A DNA stretch of 64,000 nt from Paraspadella gotoi. Lineage: Eukaryota > Chaetognatha. The position numbers were made by a program, and so were the translations under genes. The first letter of the stretch is position 1. Each line of letters begins with the position of its first letter. The DNA lies in contig CM119270.1 of assembly GCA_051294375.1 (NCBI GenBank), forward strand, positions 5,974,027 through 6,038,026, given 5' to 3'. Below the pieces are notes generated by a model, which did not search any database, was not told the origin of the DNA, and was given only the letters and a program-made list of their open reading frames with translations. Below are positions 22,984 through 35,898 of the stretch, in pieces.

Positions 22984-25589
22984 ATGATAAACACAAAATT
23001 GTCTCTTATTCTGCTTCTTTTGTCTCCCGTTCCTTCGCACGGCGCAAACAAATTCTTCTACAAAACGGGCGAGAATGACGCAGCTGAAGAATTTTCCGCC
23101 CAAGCGTTTTTGAGGTGTGAAAGATCCGGTTTACACGTCAGATTGTTGCTGCCGTTTTAACTTAATCCCGACACAATGTCACAATGTTCATTTTCGTTCT
23201 TTACTCAGACACACGTACGACAAACTTGAAAGCAAAGAATTTCTTTTCATGGTTCGGGTCCAGAACCGAACATACAACGAACTCGGGCCCTGGCGTTTGG
23301 CGTTGAAGTTTCTGGAGGTTCTTCCTTCAAAAGTGATTTGATTGAATGATTGATTTACTTCTTGGTACATTGACTTAGACATACATTGCATAATTGATTA
23401 ACTCTACAAATCGATTTATTCAATAATTGATTGATTAACTTTATTGATGGATTGATAGACTGATAAAGTGATGAATCGATTGATTGTTTTATTATCTAAA
23501 TTTTTATGGTTAACCGACTCTTTTCTTTAGTTATCTTTTTTTCACTACTTCATCGAAGAAAAATTGCAAGAACTCGGTGAGGTCCAAGAGTTGAAAGAAT
23601 CATGCATTCTCGACCGTAGTGGAGAACACTGCATGGAAAGACGCTTTTTGTCAAACTGGGGATTTTTTGAGTTGAAGGAAAATATCGTATTTTTTATATC
23701 TAATTTTATTTTAAAATATATAATATAAATATAAAAACATCGTATTTATTACTATCTAATGTTATTTTTAAAATAAAATATGTCTAAAAAAATATAGATA
23801 AAATATAGATATATGTAAGTTGAAATTAAAGGGTTAAAAACTTGTCCGAAAGTTTATTTCTTACTATTAAATGGGTTACATATTTTAATATTTTCCTTTA
23901 GCTCATTATTGGGAACCATGTAAAATACGAATATGTGGTTTTTGATGCTTCTGGTTCAAAGAATATGTCACAATCGTTGAAAATGGTGAGAAACCTTCAA
24001 ACAATAATTTTACCTTTTTTTAACTTTCAATTTTTCAAGTTTTTTTTTCACACAAAAAGTAATCAAATTAAGAACATTTTTAGATTGTGAAAAACAGCTC
24101 TTGGCCTGAAATCCGTTCGAAATATTTGAAATCCGAAATTTATGGCTCAAATAAAGGTGATAGTAAAATAATTTTTAGATTATTAAATTGTAGTATTTCC
24201 TTTCTTTTCGTTGTGTTTTGAAAGTTGTTTGCAAAGTAAAACAGTTTTTAGTCGGATCTGCTTTCAGCAGATCCCGACTCTATAATTCACTTTGTCGGTC
24301 CGTTGGTCCGCCCCCTCAATCTTGTCGGGTATTCACTTATATCATGTCAGAACATCGAATTATGATAAATTATGCAAAAAAACGATGTCCGTCCATCCGT
24401 CTATCTTTCTGTTTGTCCGTTTGTCCGTTCATCCGTCCAATTACTCGTAATTGGATGGATGGATTAGAATGAAATTTTGTGTGTGGGTAGGGAAGTGTGT
24501 GATTGAGCTGGATATAACGTTTCGATAGAATTGTCCGAGTGGAAATGAGTTTAAATGGAAAAAACAAAAAAAAATCTATTTCACTTTTTGAACACCAATT
24601 ACTCATAAGTGGATTGGGCGATTGACCTGAAATTTTGCATTTGGGTAAAAAAGTGTGTGATTAAACTGGAAATCAAGTTTCGATAGAATCCTTTGAATGG
24701 AAATGAGTTTAAATGGAAAAAACAAAGAACCTGTTTCATTAATTGATTATGCTTCTTTTTCTTTTTATTTTAAATGTAAATGCAAGATGTATTAATTAAT
24801 CAAATAATTAATCAGTTAATTAATCAATTAGTCTATTAATTATTCAATAATTAATCAGTCACTTAATCAATCAAAACAAACATTTTGGATCAAATTAATT
24901 AATTGCCTAATTAATTAAATAATTAACTTGAATAAATTATTAATTAAGTAATTAATTAATTACTGATAATGATTGTGGGCAGATCCGACATTGTTTGCTC
25001 AAACTTGTTATTGAATTGTTGGCAACTTTGAATTCGGTCTCTCTCTCTTTTCATTATAAACCAAGTATCAATTTGGTTCACAAAATTCCGATATTATTAC
25101 TCATCTTTGTTTAATTAAATAAAAAACTCTTTTACTTTGCAAACAAAAGATTATAAAATAGCTTATAGATAATCAAAAATAAGAAAAATATAAATAAACA
25201 AGTAAATTAAATAAAATTTTTACAAATTTCATAAAGTTTGTTTATATGTAATTCACAACCTATCAACCTATCAACATCCTCCAGATATCCTAATAACCAA
25301 ATTCCGGCATCTAGCGCACTGCGAAAATTTTGCTAACTTCAACATTTTTTCGCTGGAACATGGATCCTCTTCGAAGGTTCATATCTCTGAGCAAACATGT
25401 GAGTCGTTGAGGAGTTTTGGCCTTTTCTTTTCAAGTGGAAATGACAACACCGACGGCGTAAATGTGAACTTAAGCAAGAGCGAGAGCGAAGAAGATGACA
25501 ATGACAGCGTTATGGTGGACAGCATCAACGTGAGCCGCAACTTTGATAATTTTTACTCGGCAGCATTCGTAGCGTTTTACGTGAGATAA
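22984..25589 (+). CDS. Unrecognised secreted protein, tandem paralog 2
   Basis: Six exons with matching phase: 22984-23114, 23209-23317, 23531-23686, 23902-23985, 24084-24156 and 25285-25589, giving 285 residues. A clear signal peptide (residues 2-20, INTKLSLILLLLSPVPSHG) is followed by KFFYKTGENDAAEEF. TYDKLESKEFLF parallels TYDTVTRDQDRYPF of the upstream paralog. CILDRSGEHC parallels its Cys pair, IVKNSSWPEI parallels IVTNSSWPLV, and the C-terminus VAFYVR parallels FAVYVR. The exon 3 of paralog 1 is split into two here by an intron at 23687-23901. The last exon adds an acidic Ser/Asp/Glu stretch. Likely a secreted glycoprotein of unknown function; expansion in tandem suggests a fast-evolving extracellular role. 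Confidence 0.72.
24438..24727 (+). repeat. Tandem duplication of about 158 bp in intron 5 of paralog 2
   Basis: Two diverged copies start at about 24438 and 24596. Shared strings include 'aagtgtgtgatt', 'gtttcgatagaat' and 'gaaatgagtttaaatggaaa'. Upstream (24240-24440) is a region of 'gtccgt/atccgt' repeats, and downstream (24780-24970) is a TTAATTAA-rich tract. The intron looks like a transposable-element landing site; the element type is not recognised. Confidence 0.6.
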
Positions 25590-25658
25590 CTTCATCGAAC
25601 TCGATGGAGGAAAAATAACTTTAACAAGTTATAATTGAAATCTTATTCTTAATCTTAC

Positions 25659-27392
25659 TTAATGCAAAGAGAAAAATTCACCCGTGATGATTTTCCCGCG
25701 ATTTTGCTTTTTCTTCTTTCCTCTCACTTTTTCCCTGACGGCGGAAGGAGGAGCGTCGTGAATGCAATTGACGCCGTCTATGGCGTTGATGCCGTCTATG
25801 GCGCCCGAGCCTCCGATTTGCAATTGGCTAGAGCGAGCGTAGTTTTGACTTTCGGCTTTGTAACGATTCCCCGTCTTTCTTCTTCTGATAAATAGTAGGG
25901 TTGCTATTATACAATCCATCTCCACTGAATTTATATGCAAATAGTTGTAAACGTTGATTTTTTTTTCTCTCTTAAAACTATTTAATTATTTCATTCAACT
26001 ATCGTTTACGCCTTAATAATGTTTAAATCTTTTCGCAAACAGGTGCCTAATCATGACTTTATCACTTAACGAAAAAGATTACAAACACTCAACAATAATA
26101 AACTAAATAATTAAAATTTATACAAATAAATTAGAAATACCTGGCGCGATCTTGAAAGACAATGAAAAATCCGACGCAGGAAGCAGCGACGGCGACTGTG
26201 AGAAGAGAACCGAAGCCGGCGCCAATTCCCACGTAGTAGCCCATCGCTGGAAATTGATAATTACTTCTTTGTTTTAGTCGCTGAGATTTTATGAATTGCT
26301 AAATATTTTTTTTTTGTTCTTTATTGCTATTAATTATTACAATATTACATAGCTCAGATTTTTTTAATTGTCGCTTAACACTTGTAATACAGACATTAAA
26401 TATTTAAAATTGAATGTACTATACTAGTCCGCTACTCAGGGCTGTAATAAAGATCAATACTTTATTAAAAGTATTAAAACAAATTCAGCATCCGTTCTTT
26501 ACCCTCGTAATACTCCGCCTCTCTTCCGTATTCCATCAAAGCTCCGAACTTCGTTTTGTAAAACCCGCGCCTTTTCACGAATTCGGGATCGAGGCATTTC
26601 GGCGGCTTCGCGCTCCAAGCGCTGTTCGATTCGCAGCGGGCAAAGGCGGAACCAGAGAGAAGAAAATCGGGGCGACAAATGAACATCGCCGTGCTGCCGT
26701 AGCGGAGGCCTGAATAGGAAAAGAGAAGGAAATAGTTGGGAAAGGAGTTTAAAGTTTAAACAATTGAAATTAAATTTGAACAATGAAAATGATTACTATG
26801 GAGACGGAAAAGCCAAAATTTAGAAAAAACAAAAAAATATAATGAAATTGGTACAACCAATATAAAAATTATACATCCATTTAATAAATAAGCTATCTTG
26901 TCCCTCACTTTGGACAGGCTTAAGGCCTCCATCGCACATAACTTAATATCTATTAGAAAACTAGAGCAGAAAGTAATCTCACCTTGGGTAGATGCACCCT
27001 CTATTTCCAGAAGGCAACACTAACGACCCCATCCCAAAAATAGATAAATTATATTAAATGTAAATATTTAACAAAGAAAAAATATCATAACAAATAAATA
27101 AAATCATAAATATTAAATACTTTAAAATCTAAAAAAACAGAATATATTTAACAAGTAACTTTGCAATTTTCATAGGGATGAAGATGAGGAAGAGGATGAT
27201 GAAGAAGACGTTGATGACGATAATGATGCTGACAATGAGGATATACAAATGATGCGAAGAAAAAAAGTAAAATGAATCTGATATTCACCCGCGGTGAGCG
27301 TCACGTTTCCATCCTCAATGTCAAGGTCGTCGCAGAAGACCTCTTTGCAAAACGGAGGCTCGCCAGACCAAGACCCGTTGTGGAGACACATT
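25659..27392 (-). CDS. 3' part of a sushi-domain type I membrane protein
   Basis: Four in-phase exons: 27289-27392, 26503-26709, 26141-26246 and 25659-25884. The first begins inside a sushi (CCP) domain, supplying its second half (MCLHNGSWSGEPPFC). A complete second sushi follows (CDDLDIEDGN to WSAKPPKC). Exon 3 carries one membrane span (about YYVGIGAGFGSLLTVAVAAS plus CVFFIVF). Exon 4 is a basic cytosolic tail with RRRKTGNRYK. The first exon needs upstream exons that are not found between it and the transporter stop at 27636. The + strand chitinase-lectin gene breaks off at 39141 inside a sushi domain just after its second Cys, exactly the half missing here. These may be two parts of one gene separated by misassembly. 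Confidence 0.75.
26841..26948 (-). repeat. R1 repeat, inverted copy
   Basis: Reverse complement of the R1 core, beginning 'gaaattggtacaaccaatat' and running into 'tttggacaggcttaaggcct', the part that corresponds to the 'aggccttaaaccac...' segment of the long copy at 230-280. It lies in the intron before the second sushi exon. Confidence 0.75.
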
Positions 27393-27635
27393 CTGGGAGA
27401 GAAAGGGGGAGGAGAAAGAAAGAATGAGAGCGGGGAGCGATGGGGCAAGTTGAATTATTAGTAAACGTCGACTTTATGGATTAAATTAAGTTTCTCTCAC
27501 TTACAAAATAAATGAATAATCAAACAAAAAATTATACACGCGCATACTAGTTTATTTAAACGCAAGATTTTAAGCACCAAACGAAAAAACCAAAACACAA
27601 AACATTGCATAAAATAACAAAAAAAAAAATGATAA

Positions 27636-30600
27636 CTAATTTTCATTTCCCCCCTTCCCCTCCTCTTCCTCCTCCTCCTCCCTTTTCTTCACTTCCTTTC
27701 CCTCTCTCTTCATCTCCCTCCCTTTCTCCATAATCATTATGATTTGAAAAAGCACGCCGACCGCCGCCGCCGCCGCGGTCAACGCGACCCCGGCGACGTG
27801 GGACATCTTCCGTGCCGGCGCCGCGTCCGAGTCGCAATCGGCGCCGTCGTCCACGGCGCTTAGCAGCGCCGTCAGCGCCGCGGGCGATGCCAAAGCGCTG
27901 ACGGAGTTGACGAAGAAAAAGGCGCTGGAGACGAAGAGCGGGTCGGCGGGGTTGGCGGCGGCGTCGGCGGCGTTGTCCGCCCCGAAGAGTTCGTAGATGA
28001 CAACCCAGATGACTCCGTACCAACCCTGATGACAGAAGCCCAAGAAGGCCGTCAAGAGGGAGACGCCGACGAAGGAGTCGACGACGAAGATGAAGAGGAG
28101 GTTGAGGACGAAGACGAGGAGAGAATCGGAGAGGAAGACGAGGAGCTTACGACTGACTGGAGAGAGAGAGGGAGAGATAGAGGAAGATAGATAGAGATAG
28201 AGAGATAGAGGAAGATTATTATTGTGTTGGATTGAGGTTTTTTGCTCAGTTACAACGACTTGTCCGCATTACAAGATTTACATATGTAAACACTAAACAC
28301 GTATATGAAATTGGTACAATTATACGGAGTTCTGACTTGAATCTTTTTTTTGGGAAAGCCGTTGCCAACGGCGTTGGAATGTCGTTTTAATTAAAATTGA
28401 AAACAGAAAATTTAAGAGATTTTTTAACGTTATGAAGTAACCTAAGGGACTCCAGGAGAGCAAAGGTCCCAATACCAGAACGCCGACGATTCCACCGACG
28501 CCATAAAAGGAAAGAACCAGAGAAATTTGATGCTCAATTTCGGTATTAAGGTTGATCGTTGCGTTGTCGGTTGAGACGGATTGGTTCGAGGGGCAAGAGC
28601 TGAAAAAGAAGATCAAACAAAGATGTTACAATTATCGCTACGTTGTAAGAAAATGGAATAATGTAAACGTCAACCCCGTGTCGTCCAAACAGTCTACGCA
28701 ATATGTCTTTATTAATTTTTTGTCGAGCAATTAATTAAGATTGAGGGGTTAAACAAATTAAAAAGGAACTAAAAAGTAAATTATAAAATAATCTAAACAA
28801 ATTTTCAGAATTTCTTTTTATTTTTGCAACGAGATTTCCGTTTCCAAAAAAAAAAAGATAGTAAAAAATAAGAAAAAGAAAAAAACCGTGTACAAATAAA
28901 TTTTCATTGAATTTTAATACAACCAACCTGGAAAACGACTCCGACAACAGAGCTGGCAAAAATACTCTCATGCCGAACATTCCGATGTTATTAACGAAAC
29001 CGTAAAGAAGAAATACGACGACGAGCCTTCGCTTAAAGAGCCGCTTGAACGTCCGCAAGAAAGACTCCCTCTCAAAGGCCAACGAAGCCTCCAACGTTGG
29101 CATCTGCTGCAAATACTTGTCCAACGTGGTCAGCGTGTCCAAGAAGACCATCCCTACGTCCTTCGGCGGCCCGGACAAATTTCCCCCCTGGCCGACTTCG
29201 ACGTTTTCCTCCGCGAAAGTCACGCTGCTATTTTTCGTTGCCGGATCTTCTCCGGAATTCTTCTCGGCGAATTCCTCCGTGACCGGCGTCGATCGTCCGT
29301 CGCTTCGATCCGTACGAATCTCCACCTCCTCCTCATCCTCCTCGGAAATGCTCGTCCGCGCGATGGTCCCTCCCTCGATCGACTCGCGAAAGACTCCGTG
29401 GATCGCGGGGAGACTCAACTTCCTCGTCTCGATCTTTCGTCTCTCGAAGCCGAGATTCTCGTAGCCGTCTCGCCGCTCGAACTTGACGTCGGGAAGACTC
29501 TTCGCTCGCTCTCGCATCTTCCACTTCTTCTTGGCTTTGGACGAGCGAGTCTTGATGATGGGAGCGAAGGTGGAGTTGATGAGGAAACTGCGCAGGGATG
29601 TGGCGGCCAAAGCTTGGGCCAGGGATGGGAAGGAGCTCTCCTCGCCGAGTTCGATCATGAAGAGGGAGAAGAGGATTATGAGGCTCCAGAGGAGACCGAG
29701 GATGAGAAGGGCGGTGTTCCAGCCGTATCTGAAATTTAATTCATTTATTTATTCATTCAATCATTCATTTATTTATTCATTCATTTATTTTGTTGACCTG
29801 GAGATGATATAGTCCGCGAGAAGAGGAAGTAGCATCATCCCGACTGGAGCTCCGCAGTTTGAGACTCCGTAGGCCAAAGCGCGATACTTTTGGGTCGCCC
29901 TTCCTGAGAAAAAGACAATATTTTATTGCGCCTATATGAGCTAATATGTTATGAATATTATCTGTAAAAAAAATAAAATAAAATAAAAACCGATAAGATT
30001 CATGGTGAACAACATAATTGGTCCGGCGAAGATGAAAGGGACGACTCCGAGCAGAAGAACCAACGCTTCGGCAGAATCCGCCACCAACGCCGATAACACG
30101 TAACTNNNNNNNNNNTAAATATATTTTTAAATTATCGTAACCTAATATACATTATGGATAGAGTCATCCTAATCTTTTATCATATGATTATAATTTCAAC
30201 TGTGGTAATTAGTATTTTTTTTTTATGTAGACATTTTTAAATTACCAAAATTTTAAGTTTTAAATCTAAGAGAATTTCGATTTATTAATTGTTTTTTTCC
30301 CGGTCCTATAATTAAATTTATCATTGATAATTATCCATTAAATTGAAATGGACACCCACGCAGCAGTTTGCACGGTGGCGACGACGCCTACGACGATTTG
30401 TCCCGGCAATTTCCTGAGGATGACAGCGTGAACCATCGAGAGAAAATTAAAGCCGAATCCCAATCCTTGAACCCAGACGAGAGTGGAGTGAGAAGAAGAG
30501 TAAGAGAAGCGCCACTCCTCAATGAACGACCCTTTATTTGTTTATACATAAGTACAAGAATTAGTTTGGGGAAAAAAATGAGTATACGTACTTTACAAAC

Positions 30601-30952
30601 AAGTTTTATATAATGCTAAAGTTGTTTTGACTTGTAAAATCATTTCATTTCCTTGTTATAATCCATATACTTATTCAATCTTTTAGAATTCAAATTTTAA
30701 AACTGTTATTTTTATTGAATTATTTTTTCTTTTATTTATCAAAAATAGACACTAGGTACATTAAAAAAAAATAATCCGAAAGTGACAAAATAATCAAAAC
30801 ATTTTGGACTCACCCAAGGCGTGATTGACGCCGATCAAAAGGAACATGGTCACAAAACCGATGATGACGATGATCACAGACCAGGCGGAGTCTTTGGCAA
30901 AGGACGCGCGCGGAAACAGGCGGCGCATCAGGCCGCGTGTGGACCAATTCAT
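27636..30952 (-). CDS. SLC16-like (monocarboxylate transporter) MFS protein
   Basis: MFS transporters of this group carry small organic solutes across membranes. Exons on the minus strand: 30814-30952, 30356-30465, (gap) up to 30105-29991, 29798-29903, 28928-29728, 28442-28599 and 27636-28156. The start follows a short basic cytosolic stretch and leads into the first span (WSVIIVIIGFVTMFLLI). The stretch KYRALAYGVSNCGAPVG, then LLPLLADYIISRYGWNTA, matches the SLC16 pattern of RALA.G...G...G before TM5 and YGWR.ALLIL. A long cytosolic loop of about 200 charged residues between the N- and C-halves lies in the 801-base exon. The last exon carries the final spans and an acidic tail (EEEEEEEGKGGNEN). 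A 10-N gap at 30106-30115 hides the 5' edge of exon 3. Substrate cannot be read from sequence. Confidence 0.75.
30106..30115. other. Assembly gap (10 N) inside the transporter gene
   Basis: Ten N adjoin the start of the exon encoding SYVLSALVADSAEALV. The acceptor site of this exon falls in or at the edge of the gap. Confidence 0.99.
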
Positions 30953-32924
<1,972 letters not shown>

Positions 32925-35649
32925 CTCTCGGTCTTTGTCAGCGAACTTTAAGCTCCTGCTTGTCTCAGGAGCCTTTTTTTCGTAGGTCTTTGCGCCTGAG
33001 AGAGAGAGAGGAGGAGAGAGAGAGAGAGAGAGTAGAGTCTTACGCCGATTTTGATATGTGAGACCACGCGAGAGGGAAAAGGGTGCAGAAAATTTTGGCA
33101 AGGTTGTCAGTATCTAGTAGCGAAGGGCAAAACAGGAGAAAGAAATCTAAGTAAGAAAGTTGACCGAAGATTAGAATCTAAAATTAGAACCTAGTAAATT
33201 CTAAACAAAAAATATAAAAAATATGAATGAAATTTTTGAACGACAATATTGATTTTATGTACTTTTCCATCAAACACTTCCCGCAACTTCAAGAAGAAGC
33301 GATAATTAATGAATAAATAATAATAATAGCGGAATTAAAGCGAATAAACTTAGCTAACCTGCAATGCCAATAATGATGTTTTCCCTAAAAGAGTAATCTA
33401 CAAAACAAGTGACGAATTAAATGGCATTCGAAATGAAAACAAAAGAAATTAATTTTCATTCATATACTTTATAAATATAAAAAAAAAACACCGGAATCTC
33501 GTGCAAGCTGAAGAGATTCCGCCATTGACAAACTTTTCAAAGAATAAAATTATACAACTCCCTGCAAGGACCAGTTTAACCAACTTCGTTGAAACGAACA
33601 TCATTGATTCAAAATCTCCGCTGTCTTCTCGGCATGCCCACCTGATTCTTTCCGCAACCACCTGAATCTTTTCCGCAACCTAAGGAGAAAAAAATGGCTA
33701 ACTTTCCTCCCTTCGCGTCTTTTCCCGCTCTTTCGACTCTCTCTCCATTCTCGCGCCGTCCGGACTTTAACTCGTGCGTTCGACGGGATGCCTCGCCGGG
33801 ATTGCCGCGCTTCTCCTCCGGAACGCCGTCCCGGCCCGGCCGGAAGAAGGCGCGTCTGCTACTCTTAACAACTGGTCACAGGACGCGAGGGCGGAAGCCC
33901 GGCTTTGGCCGAGGACGTAGATCCTCTTTCTCTGCAACGCACATTCTTTATGCTTTTACTACATCGAGGGTGAGAAGATTGAATGATTGATTGAATTGAT
34001 ATTGATTTTTTGATTATTCTTCAATTATTAAATGATTGATTTAAATTTAATAATGGTTTAATTAATAAATTGAATTATTAATTCACTGACTCAAACTTTT
34101 ATTCATCAACTCATACATTTTTAGACGAAAACGTTTATTCAATTGTCTCATTGACTCCTTCATTCTATCACTGACTCATTGACTGATTTCTGATTGATTC
34201 TTTGATTGGTTAGACTTGTCCCTCAAACCCACGGCCGCGCGCAAAAACGACGAGGACCTGCTTGCGTCGAATCAAAGAAAACTAAATCCGTGAATCCGGA
34301 TTTGAAAATCCTCATTTCCGTCGTGCGGCGCCAACGCGGAGGCAAACAAAGGTTTCACGGAGGCGGCCAGGGATGGAGCGTCGAGGTGAGGAAAGGGTGA
34401 GGATCGGGTAAGGCCAAACGATGAAATAGCTGAGGGCAGCGAGGATTCGATTTGGTCTATATTGTGAGGTGGTAGGTATTAGTCTTCGTGGATGCGGAAT
34501 AGGAGTTAATAGGTATGTAGAATAAGGACAAGTCAAAGTTGAAATGCTATATAAAGGAAAGGTCGGTCTTAAGATTTATCAAAGGTCTCGTTTTTTTAGT
34601 TATATGTGAAAAACATTTTCAAACATTTCCTGACAAAATTTCTTTTTTCTTTTATGTGTTCGTTTATTTTTTGAATAGAGTAAATTTCATTTTCAATTCT
34701 CAGACGAACCTTCGCCAAAAACGCGATCCGTTTCGTTCGAGACCGAAAATTTGGACGGAATCGATCTGGACTGGGAAATATCCGGGTGGATGGGCAGAAG
34801 AAAGCAGCACGCCGATCTCATCAGGGCCTTCAGGTCGGTGGCAAATGGTGGCAATGTTCGCAAGTATTGAGTTTGTTTTTTAGTCGTCAATATATAATCA
34901 GGGCAAGATAGCTTATTTTATTTTAAAATGAATGGATAATTTTTATATTGGTTGTACCAATTTCATATATATTTTATTCGGTTAATTTAAAAAAATTTAA
35001 ATTAAATTTATAAATTTGAAGGAGGTTAGTGTTTTTATTGGAAGAATTTTCCCATCCGGTTTTTTCGCTAGTTAACAATCGTATTTGGCTTGTTAACTAA
35101 TTTATATATTTAATTGTTCATTAAGAAGTCGATATAAATGAAGAATCGAAGAATAATCGATTGCTTCTCTCGGCCGCCGTCGCCGCCGCAAAACCCAAGA
35201 TTGACGCCGGTTACGACGCTAAAGTAATTGTAATGTTATAATATTTAATATCCGATAATTAACTTAATTCAAGTAACTTTTGAAGAAAATCCAATCGAAA
35301 TATATTTCGAAATAAAAGCAACGTATCAGTGGGAAGTAGGTACATGTGAAAAAATTAGTATTACTTACCGTAAAAATAGCGAAAATTAAAGATGGAAAAT
35401 GAAAAAAGTTAAATAAATGGTTAACAAAAATTTGATTAGAATATAGGGCGTTATCATTGAAATACAACAATTTGTTTTTACTACCAAAAAAAAATTACCA
35501 TTCCTCTCAATCGCCCATAGGTCATGGTGAAGATCTGGACTTTGTCGGGATCATGACGCTATGACCTTCACGGATCCTGGGAGACGAAAACGGGGATTCA
35601 ACTCTCCCTCTCTCAGCTACGGAAGGAGAGGACTCGTATCATGTGGCTT

Positions 35650-35695
<46 letters not shown>

Positions 35696-35898
35696 GAGAG
35701 AGAGAAGAAGAGAAGAGAGAGAGATAACCTAAACTGAAATTTAAAAAAAAAGTTAATGAGCTTTTTAATAGTTAGATAATGTATATTTTTTAAACCAAAT
35801 CCCAATCTATTTAAGGCGATGAATTATTGGCACGAGCTCGGATCCAAAGGAAAAACTCTCATCGGTTTAGCCGCCTACGGAAAGATCTTGGAAACTCG
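32925..35898 (+). repeat. Left arm of a second large inverted duplication (chitinase 5' half)
   Basis: Matches 41612-44540 in reverse complement, with coordinates adding to about 77500-77520. It contains the upstream region and the first six exons of a GH18 gene. The outer end runs into GA/CT tracts on both sides. The two arms differ by many small indels, several of which disrupt this left copy. Confidence 0.92.
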
